40,072 nucleotides of DNA from Xylophilus sp. (GCA_009914555.1 WNDY01000041.1:1-40072); one strand, 5' to 3'; shown: positions 1 through 8,973, counted from the stretch's first letter. The notes: generated by a model not told the origin, from the letters alone. Numbers and translations: made by a program.

Positions 1-360
1 GCTACGCTGGTTTGCGACGCGCTGCGCATGGCGCTGTTTGCTCGCAATCGGCCTCGGGGAGTGATCGTGCATACTGACCGTGGTAGCCAATACTGCTCGC
101 GCGAGCACCGCGCCCTGTTGGAGCAATACGCTTTGATCGCCAGCATGAGTGCCAGAGGCAACTGCTACGACAACGCAGCAATGGAGAGTTGGAACCACAG
201 TCTGAAGGTCGAGGCCATCCATGGTGAACACCTCGCCACACGGGAGCAGGCCAAGGCTCATGTGTTTGACTACATTGAGGTTGACTACAATCGGATCCGG
301 CTGCACTCGACCCTGGGCTACCTCAGCCCAGAGCAGTACGAGCTGGCCAATGTCGCTTAG
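1..360 (+). CDS. IS3-family transposase (OrfB), C-terminal part
   Basis: This frame is open from base 1, so the gene starts upstream of the window. The visible 119 residues are the second half of an rve-type integrase core. HTDRGSQY carries the second catalytic Asp, and [11 protein letters not shown] carries the catalytic Glu about 35 residues later, as in the D-D-E triad of IS3 OrfB. The end ([10 protein letters not shown]) is the usual IS3 C-terminus. The protein would catalyse copy-out transposition of the element, normally as an OrfAB fusion made by ribosomal frameshifting; that part is outside the window. Confidence 0.95.
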   Translation, partial: ATLVCDALRMALFARNRPRGVIVHTDRGSQYCSREHRALLEQYALIASMSARGNCYDNAAMESWNHSLKVEAIHGEHLATREQAKAHVFDYIEVDYNRIRLHSTLGYLSPEQYELANVA

Positions 361-365
361 ATAGG

Positions 366-390
366 TGTCCGTAAATCAGGGGCAAGATCA
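366..390 (+). repeat. IS3-type right terminal inverted repeat
   Basis: Twenty-five bases follow the transposase stop after a 5-base gap. The sequence begins TGTCCGTAAATC and ends GGCAAGATCA. The outermost bases are CA, consistent with the TG...CA termini of IS3 elements. The inner limit is approximate because the left repeat is not in the window. Confidence 0.65.
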
Positions 391-2039
391 GCCAGGAGAG
401 CTGGGCCAGCCTCGGCGTCGGCAACTACGGCGCGCGGGAATTCAAAACCTACGTGGCCGGCACGCTCAAGCCCGACCTGCTGTATGGCAGCTTCGCGCTG
501 TCGCGCCGCGTCAACGACGGCTACGGCTACAACGCCACGCTCAACAAGAAGGTCAGCGACACGGACACGACCCAGTTCCGCGGCAAGCTGCGCCTGACTC
601 CCGGCGGCGGCTGGAACGCCGTGCTGGCGGTGGACGGCCTGATCGACCAGTCCGACAACAACCGCGTGAACTTCCCCACCTCGGCCGCGCCGCGCACCAC
701 CTACACGCCGATCGACCTCGACGACTTCAAGCGCCACAGCGGCGGCCTCTCGCTGAAGGTCGAGAAAGCGCTCGACGACGGCCTCAGCTTCAAGTCCATC
801 ACCTCGTACCGCCGCTGGCACGACCATCCCAACACGATGGAGCAAGGCGGGCTGGTGCAGCTGACCTCGGGCGGGGTGCAGAACCCGAGCCAGAAGTCCG
901 CCGTGCAGGAGTTCCAGCTCCAGGGGCGCCAGGCGCGGCTCGAATGGACCGCCGGGCTGCTGCTCTCGCAGGTGACCTACGACTACCACCGCACCAGCTG
1001 GTCGCGCAGCACGAGCACCGGCGTCGTCTCGCGCAACGAGGGTCTGAGCGAGCGCGAGACGACCGACGTAGGCCTCTACGCCCAGGGCCGCTACGCCCTG
1101 CGCGACGACACCGGCCTGACCCTGGGCGGCCGGCTCTACAAGACCCGGCAGGAGGCCTCCAGCGCCTACTGGACGGTCAATGACGGCGGCGCCCGCAGCG
1201 CGCTGGTCTACGCGTTCGACGGGCTCAGCACGAAGAGCGACGGCTTCATCCCCAAGATCGGCGTGGACCACCACCTCACGCCCTCGGTGCTGGTCTACGG
1301 CAACGTCGCCCGCGGCGAGCGCTTCGGCGGCTTCGCCGACGCCACCGGCGTGCAGCGCTCGGCCCAGTACCCCACGACGCCCGAGAAGGTCACGAGCTAC
1401 GAGGTCGGCACCAAGGCCACGGCGCTCGACGGCCGTCTGCAGGGCGAGGTCTCGCTGTTCTACAACGACTACGACAACTACATCTCCTCGGTGCGCCACG
1501 TGGTCATCGACGGCGTGACGGTCAACACCACCGTGGCCGTCAATGCCGGCCGCGCCCGGCTCTACGGCCTCGACTACGACCTGACGGCCCGGCTGACGCC
1601 GAATCTGGACTGGCGCTTCTCGGGCGAGTTCCTGAAGACGAAGTTCGTGGACTTCCTCAACCCCACGGGCGAGGCGTCGACCAACTACGCCGGCAACCGG
1701 CTGCCCAACGTCGCGCCGGGCACGCTGTTCACCAGCCTCGACTGGCGCCAGGGCATCGGCGGCGGCACGCTGAACCTCAACGCCACGGTGCAGTACATCC
1801 GGGCCTACTACACCGACGTCGCCAACACCGCCGCCACCAAGACGCCGGACCAGACCTACGTGAACCTGTACGCGGGCTACACCACGGCCGACGGGCTGTG
1901 GCTGTGGTCGCTGCGAGTCAACAACCTGCTCGACAAGGACTACGCCGTGCAGCGCACGGTCTCCACCGCCACCGGCGTGGATGCGACCGCGTGGAACGCG
2001 CCGCGCACCGTGGTGCTGGGCCTGCGCCGCTACTTCTGA
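391..2039 (+). pseudogene. TonB-dependent receptor, 5' end removed by IS3 insertion
   Basis: From 391 the frame reads as the start of an outer-membrane beta-barrel (ASLGVGNYGAREFKTYVAGT) and continues about 548 codons to a C-terminal LGLRRYF ending in aromatic Phe, the usual outer-membrane insertion signal. The signal peptide, TonB box and plug domain (normally 200-250 residues) are missing, because upstream sequence is the IS3 terminus with an in-frame TAA at 372. An in-frame GTG at 453 could start a fragment, but without signal and plug it could not be a receptor. It lies 11 bases before the Rieske gene and is probably the former first gene of that operon, importing its substrate or a metal chelate. 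The barrel type resembles iron-siderophore and Sphingomonas-like catabolic receptors; the ligand cannot be told. Confidence 0.88.
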
Positions 2040-2050
2040 GCCGGCCGCGC

Positions 2051-3361
2051 ATGGCGATGACGCAGGATGACAACGAGGACCTGTGCCGGGTCGGCCCCGG
2101 CACGGTGATGGGCGAGCTGCTGCGGCAGTACTGGCATCCGGTGCTGCACAGCGACCAGCTCGCCGCCGACGGTGCACCCATCCAGGTGCGCCTGCTCGGG
2201 GAGGACTTCGTCGCCTTCCGGGCCAGCGACGGCCGCGTGGGCTTCTTCCACGAGAAATGCCCGCACCGCGGCGCCTCGCTCGTGCTCGCGCGCAACGAGG
2301 ACAACGGCCTGCGCTGCATCTACCACGCCTGGAAGTTCGACGTGGAGGGCCGCGTGGTGCACCTGCCCACCGAGCAGGACCACGACGCCGAGGCGCAGGC
2401 CCGCTGCGTGAAGCTGCGCCGCCATCCGGTGCGCGAAGAAGGCGGGCTGGTCTGGGTCTACCCCGGCGGCCGGCCCGTGCCGGCGCCGTTCCCGGCCTTC
2501 GACCTGCTCGCGCTGCCGCAGGAACGGCGCTACCTCCGCTCGGGCCCGGTGCACTGCAACTGGGTGCAGATCATGGAGGCCTTCCACGATTCCTCGCACG
2601 TCGAGCAGTTGCACCGCGACACGCTGTTCGGCCCCGACGCGCGGATGACGCCGCTGCGCGAGGCCCGGCTGCGCACGCGCGCGCGCACCGAGTTCATCGA
2701 CGCGCCCTGGGGCCTGCGCGAGGCCGCCGTGCGCACGCTGCCCGACGGCACGCGCAGCGCCAACATCAAGGCCTTCGTCGCGCCGCACCACGTGCTGCTG
2801 CCCTCCGAGCCCGGCCGGCCCGCCACCCTCGTGACGGCGGTGCCGATCGACGACACGCACACGCGGCTGTTCTTCCTCTCGGGCGAACGGCGCCCGCGTC
2901 CGATCGACCCGGCCGAGGCGTTCGGCGGCCGCGTGGCCGACCCGCACGACTTCCGCGGCGACATCGGCACGCCCGAGACTGCCTGGGGCCAGGACCGCGA
3001 GGCGATGCGCCGTGGCCATGCCAACGGGCTCGTGGGCAAGTCGGTCATCCAGGAGGACGTGGTGGTCGCCGAATCGATGGGCCCGATCGCCGACCGCAGC
3101 TACGAGCATCCCACGGCCGTGGACGCGGGCATCGTGCGCATCCGCGAGCGGCTGCTGGCGGCGGCCCGGGCGCTGCGCGCCACCGGCGCCGTGCCGCCCG
3201 GGCTCGCGGGCGACACCGACTACGGGCGCATCCGCACGCTCGTCACCTTCCTCGCGCCCGGGGAAAACTGGGGGGAGATCAATCTCCATACGCGCTGGGA
3301 ACAAGTGCTCCAGGAGCATACCCCTGCATCAACATCACCTCAACGAAAGCCATCGGCATGA
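2051..3361 (+). CDS. Rieske [2Fe-2S] oxygenase alpha subunit (phthalate/vanillate type)
   Basis: A 436-residue ring-hydroxylating or O/N-demethylating oxygenase. The Rieske cluster ligands are C70, H72, C89 and H92 (CPHRG...CIYH). The mononuclear iron site is visible as E176, D180, H183 and H188 (MEAFHDSSHVEQLH), followed by the QEDVVVAESMGP segment that supplies the further carboxylate in this group. These enzymes insert oxygen into aromatic rings or oxidise methoxy/N-methyl groups and need an external reductase, which is not encoded nearby. The start at 2051 was chosen because MTQDDNEDLCRVGPGT is the typical N-terminus of the family; the open frame extends further upstream into the receptor gene. 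Its stop overlaps the next start (ATGA). The substrate is unknown. Confidence 0.9.
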   Translation: MAMTQDDNEDLCRVGPGTVMGELLRQYWHPVLHSDQLAADGAPIQVRLLGEDFVAFRASDGRVGFFHEKCPHRGASLVLARNEDNGLRCIYHAWKFDVEGRVVHLPTEQDHDAEAQARCVKLRRHPVREEGGLVWVYPGGRPVPAPFPAFDLLALPQERRYLRSGPVHCNWVQIMEAFHDSSHVEQLHRDTLFGPDARMTPLREARLRTRARTEFIDAPWGLREAAVRTLPDGTRSANIKAFVAPHHVLLPSEPGRPATLVTAVPIDDTHTRLFFLSGERRPRPIDPAEAFGGRVADPHDFRGDIGTPETAWGQDREAMRRGHANGLVGKSVIQEDVVVAESMGPIADRSYEHPTAVDAGIVRIRERLLAAARALRATGAVPPGLAGDTDYGRIRTLVTFLAPGENWGEINLHTRWEQVLQEHTPASTSPQRKPSA

Positions 3362-4095
3362 ACGACACCCTGCAGCTCCTCCACGACCACCGCAGCGACC
3401 GCGCCTTCACCGGCGAGGGCGTCCCTGATGCGCAGCTCGACGCCATCGTCGAGGCGGCCCACCGCGCGCCGAACTTCTTCAACGGCCAGCAGATCTCGCT
3501 GGTCGTGGTGCGCGACGCCGAGCGGCGCCAGCGTATCTCGGCCCTCACCGGCGGGCAGGCCGCGATCGCCAAGGCGCCGGTGTTCATCACGGTCGTCATC
3601 GACTTCCACAAGACCGCGCTCGGCGTGCAGCTGGCCGGCGGCAGCCAGGTGATCCACGAGAGCGTCGAGGGCTTCGCGGTCGGTGCGGTCGACGCCGGCA
3701 TCGCCGTGGCCAGCCTCATCGTCGCGGCCCGCTCGCTCGGGCTCGGCGCCGTGCCGATCGGCGGCATCCGCAAGGACCCGCAGGCGCTGATCGACCTGCT
3801 GGAGCTGCCGCGCCTGACCTTCCCGATCGCCGGCGTGGCGCTCGGGCCCATCGCGCAGCAGGCGCCGCAGAAGCCGCGGCTGCCGCTGTCCTCGTTCCGC
3901 CACGACGAGCACTACCGCGCGCAGGGGCTGCAAGACGACATCCGCGCCTACGACCGCACGCTGGAGGACTACTGGCGCGCGCTCGGCCGGCCCGAGGGCA
4001 AGACCTGGTCGCAGGCCGCGCTGCGCTACACGAAGGTCTACTTCCCCGAGACCCGCGCGGCTACGCTGCGCCAGGGCTTCACGCTCGACAAGTGA
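3358..4095 (+). CDS. Nitroreductase-family FMN oxidoreductase (NfsA/FRP-like)
   Basis: A 245-residue protein of the nitroreductase fold. The N-terminal HDHRSDRAF is the FMN phosphate-binding arginine segment, and AHRAPNFFNGQ corresponds to the conserved AP.S.N.Q region. GLGAVPIGGIR is the second flavin-binding segment, and the long C-terminal tail after residue 180 is typical of the NfsA/flavin reductase P branch. It would use NAD(P)H to reduce flavin, quinones or nitro compounds. The ATG at 3358 overlaps the oxygenase stop by four bases, so the two are translationally coupled. One plausible but unproven role is to supply reducing equivalents to the oxygenase or to reduce its product. The gene ends at TGA 4093-4095. 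Confidence 0.88.
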   Translation: MNDTLQLLHDHRSDRAFTGEGVPDAQLDAIVEAAHRAPNFFNGQQISLVVVRDAERRQRISALTGGQAAIAKAPVFITVVIDFHKTALGVQLAGGSQVIHESVEGFAVGAVDAGIAVASLIVAARSLGLGAVPIGGIRKDPQALIDLLELPRLTFPIAGVALGPIAQQAPQKPRLPLSSFRHDEHYRAQGLQDDIRAYDRTLEDYWRALGRPEGKTWSQAALRYTKVYFPETRAATLRQGFTLDK

Positions 4096-4112
4096 GCGAG
4101 GCGCCACGCTCC

Positions 4113-5105
4113 ATGCAGTACACCCGCCTGGGCTCCGCCGGCCTGGCCGTCTCGCGCCTCACGCTGGGCACGATGACCTTCGGCTACCAGACGTCGGACA
4201 AAGATTCCGCCGCCATCCTCGACCGCGCGGCCGAGGCCGGCGTCACGCTCATCGACACGGCCGACATCTACCCCTACAGCGGCGGGCTGCCGCTCGCCGG
4301 CCGCACCGAGGAGATCCTCGGCCGCTGGCTCCAGGGCCGGCGCCACCGCTTCCTGATCGCCACCAAGGGCGCGGCGCAGGTCGGCCCCGCCGCCTGGGAC
4401 CGCGGCAATTCGCGCAAGCACCTGCTCGCGGCCGTGGACGCTTCGCTGCGCCGCCTGGGCGTGGACGATGTCGATCTCTACCAGCTGCACTGGGACGACC
4501 CCGACACGCCGCTCGACGAAACGCTCGAAGCCCTGGACACCATCGTGCGCAGCGGGCGCGCGGCCTATGCGGGCGTCTCCAACTTCCTCGCCTGGCGGCT
4601 CGCGCGTGCGCTCGGCCGCAGCGAGGCGAACCGCTGGAGCCGCGTGGTCTCGGTGCAGGCGCGCTACAACCTGCTGTTCCGCGAGAACGAGCGCGAGCTG
4701 CTGCCGCTCGTGCGCGAGGAAGGGCTGGGCCTGCTGGCCTACAACCCGCTGGCCGGCGGCCTGCTCACCGGCAAGCACCGCGCCGATGCGCCGCCGGCCG
4801 AGGGCACACGCTTCACCTGGGGCCCCACCTCCAAGCGCTACCTGGAGCGGTACTGGGGCGAGCGGCAGTTCGCCACGGTCGAGGCGCTCACGGCGGTGGC
4901 GCGGGAAGCCGGGCTGGACCTGGCGACGCTGTCGGTGGCCTGGCTGCTGTCGCGCCCCGGCGTGAGCACGGTCATCGTCGGCGCGAGCCGGCCGCAGCAG
5001 ATCGATGCGAGCCTGCGCGCCGCCGACCTCGCCGTGCCGGCCGAGGTGCTGCAGCGGCTCGACGACCTGACGGCGGAATACCGCCGCGGCGACCTGCTGC
5101 GCTGA
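4113..5105 (+). CDS. Aldo/keto reductase
   Basis: A 330-residue NADPH-dependent reductase of the AKR superfamily (TIM barrel). The catalytic tetrad is visible as D48, Y53, K85 and H126 (DTADIYPYSG, IATKG, YQLHWDD). The C-terminal VIVGASRPQQI is the 2'-phosphate NADP-binding segment. I chose ATG 4113 because MQYTRLGSAGL is where family members begin. A GTG at 4092 would add seven residues and overlap the upstream stop as GTGA, so coupled translation from there is possible. It is the last gene of the oxygenase operon and probably handles an aldehyde or ketone made in the same pathway. Confidence 0.9.
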   Translation: MQYTRLGSAGLAVSRLTLGTMTFGYQTSDKDSAAILDRAAEAGVTLIDTADIYPYSGGLPLAGRTEEILGRWLQGRRHRFLIATKGAAQVGPAAWDRGNSRKHLLAAVDASLRRLGVDDVDLYQLHWDDPDTPLDETLEALDTIVRSGRAAYAGVSNFLAWRLARALGRSEANRWSRVVSVQARYNLLFRENERELLPLVREEGLGLLAYNPLAGGLLTGKHRADAPPAEGTRFTWGPTSKRYLERYWGERQFATVEALTAVAREAGLDLATLSVAWLLSRPGVSTVIVGASRPQQIDASLRAADLAVPAEVLQRLDDLTAEYRRGDLLR

Positions 5106-5206
5106 GGCCGCCCGCCCGCGGGCCGCACAGAGGGAGCGTATGATCGTCACGCACATACACACACCCGCACGCCCGCGGAGCCTGGCGGAGCCTGCGCCGA
5201 CCCACC

Positions 5207-5662
5207 ATGCCCACCAGTACCCGATTCGCCGTGGCGCTGCATGCCCTGAGCGTGCTGGTCGTCAACGGCGACAGCCCGACCCGGTCGGAGCGCATCGCCT
5301 CCAGCGCGAACACCAACCCGACCGTGATCCGCAAGCTCTTCTCGCTGCTGGCCAAGGCCGGCATCACGCAGTCGCAGCTCGGCAACGGCGGCGGCATGCA
5401 GCTCGCGCGGCCGGCGGCGGACATCCGCCTGCTCGACGTCTACCGGGCCGTGGAGGACACCGAGGTCTTCGCGCTGCACCGCGGCAAGCCCAACCAGCGC
5501 TGCCTCGTGGGCAGGAACATCCAGGCAGTGCTCGCGCCGCGCTTCGATGCCGCACGCACGGCACTGGAGCAGGCGCTGGCAGAGGTATCGCTCGCCGACG
5601 TCGTGGCCGACATCCGCGCACGCCGCACCCTCTCCGAGCCGGAAGCGCTCGCCGAGGCCTAG
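5207..5662 (+). CDS. Rrf2-family transcriptional regulator (single-cysteine type)
   Basis: A 151-residue Rrf2 protein. The winged helix occupies residues 5-70 (TRFAVALHAL at the start, NPTVIRKLFSLLAKAGI as recognition region, GNGGGMQLAR as wing). IscR and NsrR carry three cysteines for an iron-sulfur cluster. This protein has one, C99, so it is closer to the YwnA-like branch that does not hold a classical cluster. It starts 101 bases after the reductase, on the same strand, and is a candidate regulator of that operon or of the convergent carrier gene. Its stop shares the CTAG at 5659-5662 with the stop of the carrier on the other strand. Confidence 0.85.
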   Translation: MPTSTRFAVALHALSVLVVNGDSPTRSERIASSANTNPTVIRKLFSLLAKAGITQSQLGNGGGMQLARPAADIRLLDVYRAVEDTEVFALHRGKPNQRCLVGRNIQAVLAPRFDAARTALEQALAEVSLADVVADIRARRTLSEPEALAEA

Positions 5663-6603
5663 ACGCGCGTGGCGATCGCCAGCGCCAGCGGCACCGTGAC
5701 CAGCCCCGCGATGGTCGAGACGGCCACGCTCGCGGTCACGACCTCCTCGGCCGCCGCGTAGCGCTGCGAGAACAGGAACACGTTGGCGCCGATCGGCAGC
5801 GCGGCCGTCACCACCATCACGCCCAGCGGCAGGCCCGACAGGCCCATGGCCCAGCCCAGGGCCAGCACGGCGAGGGGATGCAGCACCGTCTTGATGGCCG
5901 ACAGCCCGAGGGCGCCGCGCAGATGCGTGCCGATGGGCGTGAAGGCCAGCGTGATGCCCACGACCAGCAGCGCCATCGGCCCCAGGCCCACGCCCAGCAT
6001 CTGCAGCGACTGGTCCAGCACCGGTGGCAGAGTCCAGCCGGTCTGCGCGAACAGCATGCCGGCCACGATCGGCAGCGGCACCGGATGCAGGATGCCGTTG
6101 CGCACCGCCTTGAGCACGGTGACGGCGATGCCGCGCTGGGCCTCGCCGCGTCTGGCGGCCTCGCGAGCCGTGGCCAGCTCCAGCACGACGGTGACCAGCG
6201 TCAGCAGGATCAGCGAATGGACCGACACCAGCGTGAACAGCATGGTCAGCCCCGCCTTGCCGAAGGCCAGGCCGACCAGCGGCACCCCGATCATCACCGT
6301 ATTGCTGAAAGTGCCGGCCAGCGCCATCACCGCGCCGGCCCGGTTGAAGCCGTGCGCCAGGATCACGACGGTGAAGATCGCCAGCGCGGCGATGAAATAG
6401 ACCAGCACCGGGCCGAAGTCCAAGTCTTCCGGATGCACCGTGCTCATCGTGCGAAACAGCAGCGCCGGCGACAGCACGAGAAAGACGATGTTGCTGATGT
6501 CGCGCACCGACTGCCTCCCCACCCACCCGAGCCGCACGCTGGCATAGCCCAGCGAGATGAAGAACACGACAGGGAAAAGCGAGGAGAAGACGGCAGCGTT
6601 CAC
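5659..6603 (-). CDS. AEC-family (auxin efflux carrier-like) permease
   Basis: A 314-residue inner-membrane protein with about ten hydrophobic segments and a soluble stretch near residue 145 (ATAREAARRGEAQRG), as in the bacterial AEC/PIN-like family. The AGTFSNTVMIGVPL segment is the conserved region of the first repeat, and ALPIGANVFLFSQRY marks the second. Members move dicarboxylates or other organic anions in bacteria such as MdcF and MleP; the substrate here is unknown. Translation starts at GTG 6603, the first position that gives a hydrophobic N-terminus. It converges with the Rrf2 gene and the two stop codons share four bases. Confidence 0.87.
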   Translation of the reverse strand: MNAAVFSSLFPVVFFISLGYASVRLGWVGRQSVRDISNIVFLVLSPALLFRTMSTVHPEDLDFGPVLVYFIAALAIFTVVILAHGFNRAGAVMALAGTFSNTVMIGVPLVGLAFGKAGLTMLFTLVSVHSLILLTLVTVVLELATAREAARRGEAQRGIAVTVLKAVRNGILHPVPLPIVAGMLFAQTGWTLPPVLDQSLQMLGVGLGPMALLVVGITLAFTPIGTHLRGALGLSAIKTVLHPLAVLALGWAMGLSGLPLGVMVVTAALPIGANVFLFSQRYAAAEEVVTASVAVSTIAGLVTVPLALAIATRV

Positions 6604-6724
6604 GATGGCAAGCGCAGCTCGCGCGAGAACGCGGTGCAGGCGGAAAGAGGCAGGCGCAGGCGCCCGACTATACGCCGGCCCTGCGCCTTTGCGCCCGATG
6701 CGCGGCTTACCTGCCGCACCCTGT

Positions 6725-8830
6725 TTAGAACGTGGCCTGCAGGCCCACCTTCAAACTCCGCCCCGGCAGCGGCGCCTTCGGAAACGCCGTCGTCGTCAGG
6801 ATCGACGTGGCGCTGTAGGCCAGCTTGTCGCTGATGTTGTCCAGCCGCGCATACCAGAGCAGGCTGGCGCGCGAGGCGCCGAACTGCGCCTGGGTGCGCC
6901 AGCCGACGGCCGCGTTCCACAGCGTGTAGCCGCTGGTGGCGCGGGTGCCGTCGCTGGGCACGCGGTGCTGCGCGGCGATGGCGTCGAAGCCGCCCGAGAC
7001 GCTCAGCGGTCCGTTGGCCCAGGCCAGCGTGGCGCCCACGCGCGCCGGCGCGATGCGCGGCAGCGGCTCGCCGGTGTCGCGGTTCTGCGCGCGCACCAGG
7101 TCGCCGCGCAGGCGCAGGTCCAGCGTCGAATTGCCCACCGCCGCCGGCGCCCCGGCCAGGCCGGCCGCCCCCCACAGGCGCACGTTGCCGCTGGCCTCCA
7201 GGCCGTAGAAGCGGGCGCGCACGCCTTGGTAGCGGTACTCGGGCAGCGTCTCGTCGCCGTCCGTCGGGTTGCGCTCGCCCTCCTCGCTCAGCACGTCGCC
7301 GGTGGGCGTGAGGCCGATGTAGTTGGAGAAGTTGTTGACGTAGGCATTGACCGCGAAGCGATGCGGCCCGTCCTTCCAGGCCGCGCCGAGGTCGAGCCCG
7401 GTGGACTTCTCCAGCCCGAGGGCGGGATCGCCGGTCTCCCAGGCCGCGGTGGCGATGTGCGGGCCGTTGGCGAACAGTTCGTAGTCCTTCGGTGCGCGCT
7501 GGGTGTAGGCGAGGTTGCCGGTGAGCTGCCACTGCGGCGCCACGTTGACCAGCGCGCCCACGGCGGCGCTGCCGGGGTGGAACTTGCGGGTGCCGACGGC
7601 GAAGCGTTCGATGTCGGCGCTGCCGAAGGAGCGCACCTCGACCTGCTCGGCACGGCCGCCGAAGGTGAACTTGCCCCAGTCCTGCGCCAGTTCCTCGTAC
7701 ACAAAGAGCGCGGTCGATGCGGTGCGGCTGCGCGGCGCGAACGCCTCTTCGCCCTCGGCCGAGAAATGGGTGTTCTCGACCTGCAGGCCGATCACGCCGT
7801 TGAGGCGGCCGATGGGCGTGTGGCGGGCCTCGACGCGCAGGTCGTTGCCGCGGTTGCGGAAGGTGGTGCCGGCCTCGCCGCCTTCGAACTCGGTGTGGCG
7901 GTAGTCGGTATGGCTGAAGCGGGCCTTCACGCTTTCGATCAGCGCGTTGCCGAAGCGGTATTCACCCTCCAGCGCATAGCGGTCGGAGCGCATGCCGATG
8001 GTCACGTCGTCCTCGGCCACGGTGCCGTAGTCGCTGCGGAACGTCGTGGCCGAGACGCCGATGTAGCCGCGGTCCAGGAACACCGTGCCGCCGACCGAGC
8101 CGCCCTTGGTCTCGCTGGCCGAGTTGCAGATGCGGTGCGCCAGGCTCGGCGAGCCGGGCCGCTCGCATTCGAGCGCAACCGGCACGCGCACGTCGCTGGT
8201 GCGGCGGTCGAAGGCATCGACGTGAATGGCATAGCGGTCGTTGCCGGCCTCGACCATCGCGGCGCCGCCGCGCTCCTTGTTGCCGGTGGCAAAGCCGAGG
8301 TCGGCCCGGCCGCTCACGCCGTCGAGCTTCTCGCGCGGGATGCGGTTGTCGATCACGTTGACCACGCCGCCCACGGCGCTGCCGCCGTAGAACAGCGCGG
8401 CCGGGCCGCGCAGCACCTCGATGCGGTCGGCCACCAGGGCATCGGCCGGCACGGCATGGTCGTAGCTGAGCGCGGAGGCGTCGATGGTGGCGCCGCCGTT
8501 GCTCAGGATGCGGATGCGGTCGCCGTCGAGCCCGCGGATCAGCGGCCGGCTCGCGTTGGGACCGAAGTAGCTGCTGGAGACGCCGGGCAGGCCGTCGAGC
8601 GTTTCTCCGAGCGTGGGCTTGGCACGAATGGCCAGGTCGGCGCCGGACAGCTGCGCGGCCGGCGCCACCAGTTCGCTGCTGCCGAGCGGATTGCCGGTGA
8701 CGGTGATCTCCGGCAGCACGCGCGTAGGCGTGGTGGAGGCATCGGCATCGGGCGCGGACTGGGCGAACGCGATGCTGCCGAGCGACAGGAGGGCAACGCC
8801 GATGGCGCTGCGTCGGAAAGGGATGTGCAT
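6725..8830 (-). CDS. TonB-dependent outer-membrane receptor, probably zinc/metal type
   Basis: A 701-residue complete receptor. From ATG 8830 there is a signal peptide (FRRSAIGVALLSLGSIAFAQ, cleavage after AFA). A TonB box LPEITVTG follows, then a plug domain to about residue 160 with LIRGLDGDRIRILSNGG, and a barrel ending LKVGLQATF. The plug motifs match the ZnuD-like group of metal receptors. Two cysteines about 15 residues apart near residues 220-240 lie in a predicted loop. Zinc rather than a siderophore is inferred from the plug sequence and from the His/Cys-rich small protein upstream. The open frame continues upstream of 8830, but that extension is Arg/Pro-rich shadow sequence. Confidence 0.85.
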   Translation of the reverse strand: MHIPFRRSAIGVALLSLGSIAFAQSAPDADASTTPTRVLPEITVTGNPLGSSELVAPAAQLSGADLAIRAKPTLGETLDGLPGVSSSYFGPNASRPLIRGLDGDRIRILSNGGATIDASALSYDHAVPADALVADRIEVLRGPAALFYGGSAVGGVVNVIDNRIPREKLDGVSGRADLGFATGNKERGGAAMVEAGNDRYAIHVDAFDRRTSDVRVPVALECERPGSPSLAHRICNSASETKGGSVGGTVFLDRGYIGVSATTFRSDYGTVAEDDVTIGMRSDRYALEGEYRFGNALIESVKARFSHTDYRHTEFEGGEAGTTFRNRGNDLRVEARHTPIGRLNGVIGLQVENTHFSAEGEEAFAPRSRTASTALFVYEELAQDWGKFTFGGRAEQVEVRSFGSADIERFAVGTRKFHPGSAAVGALVNVAPQWQLTGNLAYTQRAPKDYELFANGPHIATAAWETGDPALGLEKSTGLDLGAAWKDGPHRFAVNAYVNNFSNYIGLTPTGDVLSEEGERNPTDGDETLPEYRYQGVRARFYGLEASGNVRLWGAAGLAGAPAAVGNSTLDLRLRGDLVRAQNRDTGEPLPRIAPARVGATLAWANGPLSVSGGFDAIAAQHRVPSDGTRATSGYTLWNAAVGWRTQAQFGASRASLLWYARLDNISDKLAYSATSILTTTAFPKAPLPGRSLKVGLQATF

Positions 8831-8934
8831 GGGAGGAAGGGGCCGGATGAGTTCGGGGCGAGCGCCACGGCACGGTCGCGGGCGGCCGACCATGAAGAGA
8901 CACGGCCGCTGCGGACACGACGCGAGGACGCCCG

Positions 8935-8958
8935 GCCGGCGGCCGCGAGGCCGCCGGC
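8935..8958 (-). other. Perfect 10-bp hairpin between small protein gene and receptor gene
   Basis: GCCGGCGGCC at 8935-8944 and GGCCGCCGGC at 8949-8958 are exact inverted repeats around a 4-base loop (TCGC in the transcript). It lies in the 143-base gap between the two minus-strand genes, about 105 bases before the receptor start. No T run follows, so it is more likely a processing, stabilising or partial-attenuation structure than a simple terminator. Confidence 0.55.
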
Positions 8959-8973
8959 GACGAGGAAGGGACG

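Larger units (their letters stand above)
1..390 (+). mobile_element. IS3-family insertion sequence, right end (partial)
   Basis: The window opens inside an IS3-family element. It contains the last 119 codons of the DDE transposase and, after the stop, a terminal sequence ending in ..GCAAGATCA at 390. Read inward from the outer end, this begins TGATCTTGCCCC, which resembles the termini I recall for the IS3 subgroup (TGATCTTACCC). Immediately after 390 the sequence becomes the barrel of a TonB-dependent receptor in an open frame, so 390/391 is the insertion boundary. The left end and the target duplication lie outside the window, so the copy cannot be checked for completeness. Confidence 0.85.

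Noticed and set aside
357..2177. A 606-codon open frame on the minus strand opposite the left receptor gene
   Set aside because: Val/Ala/Arg-rich with no domain pattern; it mirrors codon use of the real plus-strand receptor in high-GC DNA.
4092..4112. GTG 4092 as start of the aldo/keto reductase
   Set aside because: It adds seven residues not usual in the family; kept as an alternative because the GTGA overlap would allow coupling.
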